Positions 34,745 to 45,689 of a stretch of 64,000 bases of DNA are shown piece by piece. Position numbers and translations under genes: made by a program. Position 1 is the first letter of the stretch, and each line of letters starts with the position of its first letter. Below the pieces are notes generated by a model, which saw nothing but the letters and a program-made list of their open reading frames with translations, had not been told where the DNA came from and searched no databases. This stretch comes from Epiperipatus broadwayi (Eukaryota > Onychophora > Udeonychophora > Euonychophora > Peripatidae). The DNA is taken from assembly GCA_028023455.1 (NCBI GenBank), contig JAQFVV010012977.1, forward strand, positions 220,001 to 284,000, read 5' to 3'.

Positions 34745-35715
34745 AAATTACTAAATTACAAAAAATACTCTAAAATATACACATATGGTAATTACTGTGT
34801 AATATATAAAAATATGATGTGGTATATTAATTTCTAACAATACTAAAAATATGAATTTCACCAAAAAATTTGATCTTAAAAAGTACATTTTTAACAACAG
34901 TAAAAATACTGATTTGCTGTACAAAAATAAAATATGACAAGCTAATAATGAAATTCCCAAAATTTACTTTAAATTCGGATAAAACAGTCACTAAATTATA
35001 AAAATAATCTAAAATATTGTCAAAAAACCATAAAATATATACATACAGTATTTACCATGTAACATATAACAGGAATTGTCACAATGAAACAACCGATTTT
35101 CTAGTTTTACCTTATTTTAAGTGGATAAAATTTATTCCCAAAATGGAGACTAAAAATAAAATTATTTTTCCCAAAATGTATACTTACTTAACATGTGATT
35201 GTATTTGTGATTCACCCGAAAATGATCATTATCAACAGTTAGGAATTTCAGCACTTTTATAGGCCTTCCAATAGTTGGAATATACCTTAAAATATTACAA
35301 TAAACTGTAAAATATACACATATCGTACTTAGCCATATAAAATAGAATAGGAATTGTCACAATAAAATAATCAATTTGCCAGATGCATGTTTTTCTCTCT
35401 TACGAAAATGGCCAGTTTAATCACTTCACATTAATTTGCATATATTTGCATATTGCATTTGCATAGTTCTCCGCACTTTAGTAGCTATGATTATGGGAGT
35501 ATAAAGCCTCCCAAAAGCGCTCAGCTCATTAAATTGCAGGGTATTAGTTGCTTTTACTAACTTCATTATCTGTGCGCCAAGCACATATATATTTTAAATG
35601 GATAAATTATTTTTTTCAAAATGGAGACTAAAAATACAATTTTTAATTTTCCCCAAAATGCATACTTACTTAACACATGCTTGTATTTGTGTTTCACACA
35701 AAAATGATCGTAATA
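34745..35715. repeat. Diverged tandem repeats, ~275-bp unit
   Basis: The opening phrase (A)CTAAAATATACACATA or close variants recur at about 34769, 35030 and 35309. GGAATTGTCACAAT(G/A)AAA appears at 35071 and 35350. A separate direct pair, AAATGGAGACTAAAAATA with CATACTTACTTAACA, lies at 35141 and 35621. Confidence 0.6.
35428..35525 (+). promoter_or_regulatory. Octamer cluster followed by TATA-like box
   Basis: Three TTTGCAT elements (one exact ATTTGCAT, two close variants) lie within ~40 bp at 35433-35466. TATAAA follows at about 35500, with a GC-richer stretch after it. The layout resembles a POU-octamer plus TATA promoter. No transcript is evident downstream, so this is a weak call. A similar layout occurs at 57.4-57.5 kb. 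Confidence 0.3.
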
Positions 35716-35719
35716 GGCA

Positions 35720-36235
35720 CTTTGTAATTCAAACAACAGTCGAAATAAATCATTGAATCAAAACTAGGAATACAAATAAAGTAAAAAATAGTTTAAAATG
35801 CAATTGACAGCACTAAAGATATTTTCAGAATGAAATCTGGACAATAACTGAGAGTGTTAAATTATCACAAAAAAATAAATAAATAAATAAACATGGCAGT
35901 GGTACAAACTTCCCGCATTTAGTTATTCCAATCATTAATTATTACTGTCTTAATTGTTTCCTTAATGAATTTTATTATCATTTTTCTATCTTTGCACACT
36001 TTTCTAATAAAAATTCTGTATCTATAATATTATTTTTTAAAATGTCATATTATTTATTTTTTCTATTCTTATTTTTCAAGAGTTTTCTTAATTTTTTCCA
36101 ATATTTTATTACTATATCTTTGTTATCATTCATCTATTCTAAAAGTAAACTCACCAACTCTTATCTAATATAAGCTTTCTTCTCTTTATATATACATAAA
36201 TATAAACAAAAAATTTTAAAATAAATTCTACAATA
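35720..36235. other. AT-rich DNA, no feature seen
   Basis: A short AAATA run near 35873. Nothing else supported. Confidence 0.4.
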
Positions 36236-36239
36236 TTAA

Positions 36240-36730
36240 AAATATAATATTTAGGGGGTTTGAACTCAGACTTTCACATGGTCCTCAGCTATCCATGCTA
36301 TCTCATACTGCTGACACATTTGATCACACACATGTACTATAAAAAATCATATATTAAAATATAGTGCTGTAAGGTGTCAGAGTGACTTATGATCAATATG
36401 GTTAGGATGAGAAGGTTGGAACCAATGTGGGCTTTGAGCATTCCATCATCAGATTTTCAATGAAATGGATGACTGAAGAGTTATGAGATGGAGTGGGTTG
36501 AAGCCTGTCCATTAGTGTATAATGATTGGCTATCTTAATATAAGCTGAGCATTGATTGTATATATGTGTGGAGATGATGATTGATGAGTGCTGGCTTAGC
36601 ACAAAATAATATATTGGTGACTTTTTATATTTTTGACATGTGTGTGATCAAGTGTGTCAGCAGTATGAGATAGTATGGATAGTTGAGGATCACATGAAAG
36701 TCTGAGTTCAAATCCCTTATATATTACACA
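36240..36730. repeat. ~490-bp family A fold-back
   Basis: Arms (about 36255-36335 and 36635-36720) carry the tRNA-like module GAGATAG(C/T)ATGGATAG plus the B-box-like GAGTTCAAATCCC. Between them lie a CTGATGATG phrase (minus, about 36441) and a decayed hammerhead (plus, 36572-36610). The layout matches the inner part of the 12.2-12.6 kb element. Confidence 0.8.
36580..36610 (+). ncRNA. Decayed hammerhead core (family A)
   Basis: UUGAUGA replaces CUGAUGA, stem II GUGCUG/UAGCAC is intact with a GCU loop, and GAAA is changed to AAAA. Stem II is better kept than the catalytic core. Not expected to cleave. Confidence 0.5.
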
Positions 36731-37015
36731 TTCAGTGCAGATATGAAAAAGCCTGTACTGTAGAGAAAATAATTCATATATTAAATTATTAATATATAAA
36801 AATAAATGATTCCCACAGACAGTTTACAACATATCTTCACAAGTTCATATTTTCTTCTTTATTACTAAAACTTCAATAAACTTTCTAAAAATATATATTT
36901 TGAGGAGAATATAAGTATAATTTTTGTGTTAGGATGCCACTATCTATTTAGCAAAAATTATCATAAAAGCTCTTTCAATGAATACAACATTAATTATTTA
37001 TCTTGTACTGAACCA

Positions 37016-37185
37016 CTAAATATCACATGATCACCGTTTCTTATGCTTGCTCATAACTGTTATTAAAACAGGCAAAATTCTCCATACAGTAGTGTCACTC
37101 AGTGTGCTAGCCTTCTGGCATCCATTGATTACTCCTGACTGCACTGAGTGCCACTACAGTATGTAGAGTTTTGTCTGTTTATCTT
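37016..37185. repeat. Short family C fold-back
   Basis: The outer end ATCACATGATCACCGTTTCT is followed by ACAGGCAAAATTCTCC. The complementary arm ends TAGAGTTTTGTCTG near 37178. The ribozyme module is absent. Confidence 0.75.
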
Positions 37186-37189
37186 CTAC

Positions 37190-37310
37190 TGAATGGTTTA
37201 GTACAATGGCAATGTGCATAAGCCACTTGAATCTAATCCAATTCTGATGCAACTTGTGTTCAAATTTCTTATGAATTCCTGGGCAATAAAACTATTTAAC
37301 TATATTACAT
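37190..37310 (+). repeat. SINE, same tail as 22.2 kb
   Basis: A B-box-like GTGTTCAAATTTC lies at about 37256-37268, and the tail CTTATGAATTCCTGGGCAAT matches the SINE at 22.2 kb. The A-box region (GGTTTAGTACAATGG) is diverged. Confidence 0.5.
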
Positions 37311-37372
37311 TCTTTGAAAAAATATTACTTACTGTAGAACATAATGAAGAGTTACAATTAACAAATGATTAA

Positions 37373-37765
37373 ACCACTAAACATCACATGATCATCATTA
37401 TTTATGCTTGCACAAGCTGTTTACTCAATAAACCAGAATAATCAATGGATGCAGGAAGATTTGTGCATAAAATCCTCATCCAGTGTATACCTATCCAATA
37501 TCCCCAGACTGTTTTCTAGCTTGTTTTTTATAGTTAGAGAATAAGGTAAAAGACGGCTGCTGGAAGGTTGCATTAGATCCTAAGATCTAGATGCAGTGCT
37601 CTCATATCCAAGGCTCCTCATTGATGAAAGCTACAAGCTAGAAACTGGTCTGGGGATATTGGATGTGTAAGCGCTAGACAGAAATTTTATGCACAAACCT
37701 TCCTGCATCCATTGATAACTGGCTTGCAGTGAGTGGTGTTACTGTACGGAGAGTTTTGTCTCTGT
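37373..37765. repeat. ~390-bp family C fold-back
   Basis: Outer end ATCACATGATCATC; arms share GTGCATAAAATCC and its complement plus CAATATCCCCAGAC and its complement. The left arm has lost its CAGGC terminus and most of the ribozyme module. The right arm keeps a hammerhead-like core at 37620-37645. Confidence 0.8.
37620..37645 (+). ncRNA. Hammerhead-like core (family C)
   Basis: UUGAUGA (37621-37627), then a 3-bp stem AGC/GCU (37629-37631 with 37637-37639) around UACAA, then A and GAAAC. The family consensus inferred from the left-over copies is GGC/GCC, so both sides of one pair changed together. C3 is mutated to U, so probably inactive. Confidence 0.45.
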
Positions 37766-37769
37766 GTAA

Positions 37770-38420
37770 TAAGTGATTAAATGGAATTATTACTAGGAGC
37801 TCATAACAAGTTTGTGCCCAAATTAAAAGAAATAGAGTTTATCTGAGGATCTTATATTCTAGAGTCTGTTACTCCACCATTTCACAAACTACACAAAGTA
37901 AGAACTACCATTAGACAAAGTGTTGAAATATTTTGAAAAGTAAAGTCCATTGAAGCTGAAGTTAAAAAGTAGCACTGAAATATATTATATAAACAAACTA
38001 AAGGACCATCACGGGTATTTGTACTTCATGGATTGATTTGTATAGTTATAACAGAAGCTTAACTTTAACGTTATCTCTGCTTTTCATTTTTGTGAGTTGT
38101 TTTTTTTTCTTTCTAAAATCTTAATTTGCAACCTCTTCTCAGTGGCTGCATGAGAATGGATTATAAAAACCTAACTGTGTTATAAGAGTTCTATAAAGAT
38201 ATTATGTACGGGACAGAGAAAGGTGAATAACTCCGTGTGTGTAAATTTAAAAAAAATCAGATATATTAATCTTTAACTGAGGTTTAAAGTTTATATCTGT
38301 GCTAGAGATAATCTCTAGTTTCAAAAATGATTGGTAATAATCATTAGTGTATTTATCTGAAATGGATGGCGTCAAAGTTATGAGTGGAGGGAGTTTGACA
38401 ATGGTAAATAAAAATGTTGT
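37770..38420. other. AT-rich DNA, no feature seen
   Basis: No gene or repeat supported. Confidence 0.4.
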
Positions 38421-38422
38421 AA

Positions 38423-38600
38423 TTTACTCTAGATAAATACTTTGCATATAATAGAGAAATATATGAGAGATAGTGACCGGGGCCAACTGATGAGTGCTGG
38501 TTCAGCACGAAATGCATCTTGGGGGTCAATTGTCTTTTATTATATCTTTATTTCTATGAATTTGAAAAGAATTGGGGAAGTGTGGAGGTGTTTATTATAT
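38423..38600 (+). repeat. Family A repeat unit, ~178 bp (copy 1)
   Basis: It shares about 175 bp with 63449-63622 at high identity, from TTTACTCTAGATAAATACTT to GGAGGTGTTTATTATAT. Both copies centre on a complete hammerhead. Unlike the fold-back copies, this unit has no inverted arms, so it may be the simplest form of the element. Confidence 0.85.
38474..38528 (+). ncRNA. Hammerhead ribozyme, complete fold
   Basis: Stem I outer helix UGACC (38474-38478) pairs GGUCA (38524-38528), and its inner helix CCAA (38483-38486) pairs UUGG (38519-38522), with an asymmetric loop of GGGG opposite G. Core CUGAUGA is 38487-38493. Stem II GUGCUG (38494-38499) pairs CAGCAC (38503-38508) around GUU. Core GAAA is 38509-38512. 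Stem III is two pairs (A-U, U-A) closing a 2-nt loop, and the predicted cleavage triplet AUC ends at 38518. Every invariant core position is present. The very short stem III resembles the newt satellite hammerhead, which works best as a dimer. Type I topology. Confidence 0.85.
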
Positions 38601-39145
38601 CTATAAAGAGCTTATTTTACTTTTTATTAGTGTAAAACAAATAATTAATCAATCTTTTCGTGTACACGAAGCTTTTCTTTTTGATTTATTTCATTAATCT
38701 ACATTTCATGTTCAGAAGTTGAGAATAGGATTTTTGTCAAATAATTTTTCATCTTAATGATGTCAAACCCTCATTAGAGTTTATTAAATAGTTCCAATGT
38801 TACATTGCTAAAATAAATTACATTAAATAGAAGATAAGAGGCGGAGTAAAATAATTGAAAACCACTTCGTCAATAATTAAATGTTATCATTTGGTATTAT
38901 TAGTTTTTTTTCTAAAATGTTATCATTTGGTATTATTAGTTTTTTTCCTAATTTATTTTTATCTATCTTCCAATGCATAAAACATATACTCGAAAAGACC
39001 GCATATATTGAAATTATTTTTCTATTAATTCTTAGTCTCTTCTCCCCAATTGTTGTCATATATTCTAAGCCACTTCGTCTATTTTTTATATATTTTTATT
39101 TTCATGTCAATTTATTTCGGTAAAAATAAAACCAAAATTAAACCT

Positions 39146-39159
39146 CCGCCATCTAGTGG
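39146..39159 (-). promoter_or_regulatory. CTCF-like motif
   Basis: On the minus strand CCACTAGATGGCGG fits CCASYAGRKGGCRS at all positions. Confidence 0.5.
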
Positions 39160-39415
39160 CGTAAAATTAAAATAAATTTGAAAAGCCAGTAATGGAAATA
39201 TTAAATTAAATCCTTGCAATTATATTTCCCCAAAAATGCAAAAAAAAAATTCACGATTTGATTTAATGATAAAAATGGCTTGATAATTAATAAAACGTTT
39301 CTGACTCTACTGGGAAAAAGAAAAGTGTGTGTGCGGGGGGGGGGGGGGCTTTATTTTATTTATTTGTTTGTGTGCTATATAATCTACAATTTGTTTAACT
39401 TAAAGCTCAAAAAAT

Positions 39416-39539
39416 GAAAATACTTGTTAAGCGTTAGTGGCCGAGTGGCCAGCATAGCCGCCTTACAAACAGTTGTCCCGGGTTCGCGGGTTCTTCCCTG
39501 CCTATGCTTTGACACATGAAAAAAAAAAAGAAAATACTT
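39416..39539 (+). mobile_element. tRNA-derived SINE with 10-bp TSD
   Basis: Body 39426-39529: A box TAGTGGCCGAGTGG, B box GGGTTCGCGGG with a small internal duplication, and an A-rich tail. The plan is that of a tRNA-Ser/Leu-like head. GAAAATACTT flanks it at 39416-39425 and 39530-39539. Confidence 0.85.
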
Positions 39540-39597
39540 TTTGATTGTTGAAAAATTAGATGTGTGGTTAAGCATTTAAAATCTCAGTTTTCTTTAC

Positions 39598-39715
39598 AAT
39601 TTTTTTTTTTTTCCCATATGTCATGGCATCAGCCGGGACGCGAACCCACACCCGTCTGCAACCAACTATTTGCTTGCAAGGCGGGTGCGATGACCTCTCG
39701 GCTAACAACGCTTGT
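39598..39715 (-). mobile_element. tRNA-derived SINE
   Basis: Minus strand: TTAGCCGAGAGGTC (A box), GTGGGTTCGCGTCC (B box, intact), short A tail (the T run at 39600-39613). Best-preserved promoter boxes of the five copies. A flanking duplication is not clear. Confidence 0.8.
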
Positions 39716-39834
39716 TTAAATTTAATGCAGTTTGACATACAGTTAAAGTGATGAATTAGAGATCTAATAACAATAGGAGTATAATAGTATCTTTGTTGCA
39801 CTCTAAAAGTTTAAATGAGCAGAAAGGAAGTGGC

Positions 39835-39885
39835 CTTCGGACAGATGCACATTATGCTGAATAAGCATTTATCAGTTGTCCGAAG
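39835..39885 (-). ncRNA. Hammerhead-like hairpin, variant core
   Basis: Minus strand: a perfect 9-bp stem I (CUUCGGACA with UGUCCGAAG), CUGAUAA in the core position, stem II AUGCU/AGCAU around UAUUC, then AAUG and UGCAUC as in family A. Stem II differs from GUGCUG/CAGCAC by a paired G-C to A-U change. G8 and the GAAA box are altered, so it is probably inactive. Confidence 0.55.
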
Positions 39886-39889
39886 TCAT

Positions 39890-40890
39890 GAATTTTCACA
39901 AATCTTTTTTAACCTTTCTCAGTATTTATTAATATCAAATTATTACAATATATTGTGAAAGTGTCATATTTACAGCACATAAAACTATGACACTATCCTT
40001 CTCATTTAAATAAATTAATAATTATTACTAATTATTTTTAAAATAAAACTTATTATATTATTTTTAGATCAAATAAAACTTTAATTAAAGATGAATATAT
40101 TTATTAAACATAAGCAACTGTTGACTCTTTCCTTGTTCATTATAAAAGGCGTTTTGGGATCAATTGGCTTCTGAGATGTCTTTATTCTTTCGATTGATGT
40201 ATATGAGATAAATAAAAATTATAAGTAAATATTCACTAAAGTAACTCCATAAAGAGAGAATGTACTACTATGCAGGAAACAGGAAAAAAATTGAAAATTA
40301 TAACTACATTACAAATTTACAATGTAGGGTTGCTTTCGACCTGGCCAGACCTATTCATAGCACTAGGAGAAGCAAATGAGAGAAAGAATATATGGGTTTC
40401 AAGTTTGTCAAATTTAAATATAAAGCAAACATGAGTCTTTTTTATTTATCATGCAGTTGTTGTTTGTGGTAAACAATACTTCTTTATATTTTGTCTTTCC
40501 ATTGTTGCACTCAGCACAAACCTCTTTAATGTTGAGTGGATTGAAGTTGTAACCTGAGTCAATGTCATATTTTAAAAAAACTGACAATATACTGGTTCTA
40601 TTTTAGTGCAATTGTATACATACTTGTGCTGTGCTAATCTAATGGTACTGCTGGTATGAGACTCACCACAGTAGATTGCTTAGCAGGAGGATCTGCTTCT
40701 TATTTATTGAATTATCTATGAATAAGGAAAGATATAAAATAATATTGAGTGACTAAGGTAACTTAAAAATCTATCATTCTCACTTATTTCCCTGACACTT
40801 TCATTTTATAATACCTTACATACATTATCATCAAACATTTTATATAAAAAATTCCCCCTGTTCACACTAATTATGTATTACATAAATCAT
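39890..40890. other. AT-rich DNA, no feature seen
   Basis: No gene or repeat supported. Confidence 0.4.
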
Positions 40891-40895
40891 AGTCA

Positions 40896-41000
40896 CTAAA
40901 ACAGGCAAAATTCTCTATACGGTAGTGCCACCCAGTGCAAGCCTGAATAATCAATGGATGCCAGAAGCATAAGAAATGGTGGTCATGTAATAAATGATAA
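40896..41000 (+). repeat. Family C half-element
   Basis: CAGGCAAAATTCTC, then GTAGTGCCACCCAGTGCAAG, then ATCAATGGATGCCAGAAG, joined directly to the outer phrase AAGAAATGGTGGTCATGTAA. The centre and right arm are deleted. Confidence 0.7.
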
Positions 41001-41004
41001 TTGT

Positions 41005-41935
41005 GGTCAGTTCATTTTATTCTAAATAGATAAAGCAGCATATGTATAAAATCTATTTTTAATTAGATTAAGAATTTTTTTAATTAAAGCTTGTATAATA
41101 TATTTTGATAAAAATCCTACAAAAATGTTGTTGAAAGGATTATGAAATAGTTTTAGATAAAAATTTGATTGTAATTAAGGTGAATTATATTTTTTTTTAA
41201 AAAAAAATCAAGATAAAGAAGAAAAAAATTTACTAATTGGTGTTTTTTTAATTTCACAAAACTGTATAAATGTTGGATTTAAAAGATCATTAAAGGGGGC
41301 ATACAACAATGAATAGCACTATTATTAGGAAGTTATAACTGAAGGTACAAAATACAAATCAGCTACTGCTGCTAGTGTCATAACAGTAGAGTTTGGATTC
41401 ACATCTTCCATAGCCCATAATATGTAGTAGACAGCTAGCTGGCCTAAAGTCCATCAATAATTGAGACTGTAAGGAGATGTCTAAATACCAAGTTATTTGA
41501 TATATATATATATTCTGGAGATATCAATATGCTGCTTTATCTATATGCAAAGAAGCACAGACAAAAGTACTGCCTTGTGTATATAAAGTACATGCAGATA
41601 TCAGCTGATTTTAAAGGTAAATAATTTTTGACTAAATTATTCAACTAAAATAAAATAAAATAATGGCCATATCCAGTTTTATTTAATACAAAAAAAATCT
41701 GAAACTTCTATATTGGAGATTAAAAACAGAAGAACTTTCTAGCAATTTTTTTAAAGACATTTACAATTAAAAGTAACTTAAAAAAGAAAAAAAAGGAAGG
41801 AAAACATTAGGATTTTTTTTCAAAGAGAAAAAACTTTCTTTAACCTTTTAAAATGTGTTCAGAAAAAGTAGTTTATAATATTGAATTTCAAAAATCTTAC
41901 ATGTTTTACTTTTCAGCAAAAAATTTTTTATTATT
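41005..41935. other. AT-rich DNA; possible B-box remnant
   Basis: GTTTGGATTCACATC near 41391 resembles a pol III B box without an A box. Nothing else supported. Confidence 0.25.
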
Positions 41936-41943
41936 GATTATAG

Positions 41944-41972
41944 TTTCCACTGTATCATGCAGTCTTCATCAG
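41944..41972 (-). ncRNA. Hammerhead-like core (family G)
   Basis: Minus strand: CUGAUGA (41972-41966), a 4-bp stem ACUG/CAGU around CAUGAUA, and an intact GAAAC (GAAA 41947-41944). A further G-G mismatch flanks the stem. It shares downstream text with 45.66-45.73 kb (TTTTTTGCT(A/G)AAAA). Confidence 0.4.
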
Positions 41973-41979
41973 ATCTTAT

Positions 41980-43495
41980 TCTATTCTTTCAACTTTCTCT
42001 ATCCTCCATCTTACTCTAGTAATTCTAGTAGTTTATTTATTAAGTAATAAAATGTCATTAGTATATAAATGCTAGTGTGCACACACAAATTTGAATGCAT
42101 AACTTTATATATTACAATCAGTGATTAACCACATATATGTTAAAGTAATTATTATGTATTATAAAAATCAATTTTTTATTATTGGTTTATGACAATTCAA
42201 CATGTTAATTTTAAATTTTTATACAGCACATCTGAGTGCTTATATATAGGTGGGTTTTAGGTAAACCTATTGAGTTATATGTAAATTGCAATGTAATAGC
42301 TTTTTTGCATTATTTTATCAAAATCACATTGCTGAATTTATAGCACACCTCTTAATTCTAGAATAGGTTTAAAATCTTATATGTTTGCATTATCTCTTGT
42401 TTACAGTAACAGTTATAGAGTTCTTGCTTTCTGAGCTGGATACGTGCATAATACTGTTATATGAATTAAGGTTATTGTTTGGTGTTGTGGGCATCCTGAT
42501 TATGATGATAATCCTGGATGTCACAAAGAGGTATCCTTAAAAGTGCATGCACTACATTCTATTTAGGTTTTATTATTAGAAATTAAGTTTATAGTTGGCC
42601 AGTACATTAAAGTTACAAAATGGCCAGGGCATTGATGATAATCAGCATGTTTTTATATCCCAGCCTTATTTTTTAATTATTATATTATGATGGATTAGCA
42701 ATCAAGTTTGTGTATCCAATTTATTGTTTATATAATCTGCCCCAAGTTTGGCAAGGGCTAAATAATTAGCCTGGTTTATAGTGGACCTCTTTCAAATCCA
42801 GTCTCAAGGCTGACTGTTGATTTTATTTTTTTGGATCATTTGTGATGATGAATGATTATTATTCATCTGTAGTGCTGGTGAACTTATAGTTAGTTAGTCA
42901 TTGTTTTTGCTAATCTCTCATGCTCATTCCTTTTATTATATCCATTATCACTCATTTTACATTTGTTTATTTGGGGATGATGGTAGTTTCCCACCTCTTT
43001 ATAATTTAGCTCTAATGTGGTTGAGTCTTGACTTTGGGGCATTAAGTAATTAATGATTAAAAAAGAACCTCAAGTTTTTATCAGCCAATAATGGAAGGCA
43101 ATTTTTTCTGTAATATATACTTATATAAGTATCAACCTGAAAAACTGAGCCACTTTAAATACCTTGCTAGCTTTCTAAGTAGAAGTTTGGGTTTAAATAC
43201 TAAGCATTGTTGTTGCTTTTAATAAGTTAAAAGATAGCACAGTTTCATTTCAAAATAATAATTACTGCACCTAAATTAACTGCATATAGAGCTGTTACTT
43301 TCCTTAATTCATTACATGGACATAAGACTTAAACATCTTATTAATGCAATGTAGAAGTATTAAGAAAAAACCATTGAAATATTGTTCTATAAAATTTATA
43401 AAATACAATGGTAAAATCATAAGTTCAGTCAGAAACTTTTTGAAGTTTATGGATGTGATATTCCACTATTATAAAGTCACATCATCATTGATTTG
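41980..43495. other. AT-rich DNA; no gene seen
   Basis: A B-box-like TTTCAAATCC at about 42792 lacks clear SINE structure. No exon supported. Confidence 0.3.
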
Positions 43496-43499
43496 GCCA

Positions 43500-43690
43500 T
43501 TAAAAGAGGCAAAGCTATCCATACAGTAGTGCCACTCAGTGCAAGTCAGAGTAATCAATGGATGCCAGAAGGCTTGTGCATAAAATCCTTATCAAGTGCA
43601 TTCTGCCATCCATTGATTACTCTGGCTTGCACTGAGTGGCACTACTATATGGAGAGTTTTGTCTGTTTTGATAACAGTTATGAGCAAACA
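43500..43690. repeat. Family C fold-back, short form
   Basis: Arms 43507-43590 and about 43601-43670 are inverted copies (GAGGCAAAGCTATCC left; GAGAGTTTTGTCTG right). The ribozyme module is deleted to a 10-bp join. Confidence 0.8.
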
Positions 43691-43699
43691 TATGTTTAG

Positions 43700-44445
43700 T
43701 GTTTGGAATGTGAAATAAATAAACAATAAAAAACTTTCTGAAAAGTGTGGTTTTTGTGGGAGGGATAATCTGCCATATACATTATAGAAGTTATCTTCAA
43801 GACATTCTTAATAATTGCAATAATGATCATCATTAGGAAAATGTGGACAGCTACAAGTAGATATAGTATTGAGGGATTTGAGAAAGAAAATTTTTTGGCA
43901 AAAAATGTTTAAGATCTTAGAATAAACAGATCAATGGACCAAAGTGTTCTTTCTACATGGACATATTTTAGAAATACCAGTTTGTTTATATAGTCATTAC
44001 AAAACATATCTTCAGCATAGATACAATTATTTTGTCAATTAATATTTTGTTTCTTAGAATTGGACTGATTGTACTCATTTGCAGGTATCTTATGCAGGTG
44101 ATGATGATCAATAACTAATTATTAATAACAACTTTGTTCTTTTAGAAGTTGCTTCTAGTTATAATTAAAACATAATATTTGTTGCATTATTATTTAAGAT
44201 CATGTGATTACGGTTTTTTCAGATTGATTTTAGAATAAGAATAGATCGTTCACTCTTATTCATGTAATATAAAAGGGTTTAAACCTCGTTTGGCGATCTG
44301 ATATCATTTTGCAATGGAATGTGGTGATTTATTGGTAGCAAATACCAATACATGTTCTTAGGCTGTAATTAATGATGAATAAACAGGAGGTATAGAGAGA
44401 GATATATTTGTAATATTAAAAAAAAATTGAAAATAAAATATTATG
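43700..44445. other. AT-rich DNA, no feature seen
   Basis: No gene or repeat supported. Confidence 0.35.
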
Positions 44446-44499
44446 AGAGATTAAATAAATATCAGAGACATTATAAACTGGTTAAAAAGAAGTTCCAAT

Positions 44500-44690
44500 T
44501 GTGTTTTTAGAAGTGGGGACAATAAATGCTGAATTAAAGTTTTAAATGGTATCCCAGTTATAAAAGATCTAGGATAAAGACCCACATATGTAGAAAATGG
44601 ATGGATAAGTTAAGAATGAATTGTGAGGAAAGAAAATTTTAGACTAAAAAAAGACTGGAGAGTCTGTATCAAACATGAACAAACTTTTAT
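44500..44690 (+). pseudogene. Short RT C-terminal relic
   Basis: The nucleotide phrases TTAAATGGTATCCCAGTTAT and AGATCTAGGA, with AAATGGATGGATAA, follow the order of the 60.0 kb copy (AAAATGGATCCCAAAAGATT, AGATCTAGAAA, GAGATGGATGGATGAA). Frames are broken. Confidence 0.45.
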
Positions 44691-44867
44691 TTTGCTGTGG
44701 GTCAATAAAGAGTGAAAATGAATGATGTAACTCTTTAAAAAAGAACATGAATTATTGTAAATATTCTTTTATATAAAGTCTAAAATATTTTCTCATTTAG
44801 GTGTAAATTTATTGTTTAATCCTTTAAGTAAAAAAAAAAAATCTAATGAGTGTTATAATAGCTCTAA

Positions 44868-45190
44868 TCCCCCCCCCCCCAATAAATGGCATGAGAGAAA
44901 GCATTTAAAAATCTCTGCCTAGAATTGTTCCTATCCCCAAACCTGTTTTGAGCTGATGGCTCTCCTCAGGGATGCACTAGGATATTCAGACACTAGATCT
45001 AAAATACCAACTCAAGCATAGCATTTATCTAATACTTAACTATTAAATAGAAAATCTGAAATATTCAGACATCTATATGTCTTCAAATCCAGCTATTTAA
45101 CTTAAATAGTCATATGGGACTGAACTAAATTCAGATACTCCATATATTCATAGCATTAGCAAAATAACATCACCAAAAGCCTCAAAAGCA
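44868..45190. repeat. Family E element (B/D-related), one-sided
   Basis: Contains a minus-strand hammerhead-like core near 44941-44975, followed by the shared interior GATATTCAGACACTAGATCT, ATTCAGACATCTATATGTCT and GACTGAACTAAATTCAG. Only one arm is present. It is preceded by a ~10-C run. Confidence 0.7.
44939..44975 (-). ncRNA. Hammerhead-like core (family E)
   Basis: Minus strand: CUGAGGA (44969-44963; N7 is G, allowed), stem II GAGC/GCUC (perfect, loop CAUCA), then AAAA in place of GAAA, then CAGGUUU. Loss of G12 predicts inactivity, but stem II covaries with families D and F. Confidence 0.5.
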
Positions 45191-45410
45191 AAACTATAAT
45201 AGTAAGAAAATATAATAATTGTAATGTTTTTAATAAATTTAAAAATATAAATATAATAGTAAGAAAATCAATTCATATATTATGTGACTAAATTTAAATT
45301 TAATATAGAAATAATTAGAGGATTATTAAAAATAATAAAAACAAACAATAATTAAATTAATAATTGTTCATGAATATGTATATATACAGTCAGAAATATA
45401 CATGTATAAT

Positions 45411-45560
45411 TTATATTTATTTTATATTGTATATTTTATTTTATATTACCAGGATTATTTTAATTGGTTTTGATTATATTTATATTTATTTTATATTGTA
45501 TATTTTATTTTATATTACCAGGATTATTTTAATTGGTTTTGATTATATTTATATTTATTT
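45411..45560. repeat. 69-bp tandem repeat, 2.2 copies
   Basis: Units start at 45411 and 45480 and are essentially identical, with a partial third from 45549. The identity implies a recent duplication. Confidence 0.85.
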
Positions 45561-45654
45561 CAGTTTTATTATTTTTTTATTTATTTAATCTTATTAATTT
45601 TATGATGCTATTTATATATCTATGTATTTTATTTTGTTTCATTATATTACTGCT

Positions 45655-45682
45655 CTGAAGAAGATTGCAGGATAATCAAAAT
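45655..45682 (+). ncRNA. Hammerhead-like core (family G)
   Basis: CUGAAGA (45655-45661; N7 is A), A, stem GAUU/AAUC (45663-45666 with 45674-45677), then AAAAU. Compared with 32.88 kb (GACUG/CAGUC), one C-G pair has become U-A. GAAA is lost. Confidence 0.4.
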
Positions 45683-45689
45683 GTAAGAT

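Noticed and set aside
39384-39801. Two minus-strand frames of 63 and 77 aa containing R-x-W-V-R-V-P-A-D-A-like text
   Set aside because: They are readings through two tRNA-derived SINEs; the same peptide recurs at 52.2 kb for the same reason.
45364-45588. 74-aa frame of Tyr/Ile/Phe repeats resembling a membrane protein
   Set aside because: It reads through an exact 69-bp tandem repeat; the hydrophobicity is a product of AT-rich codons.
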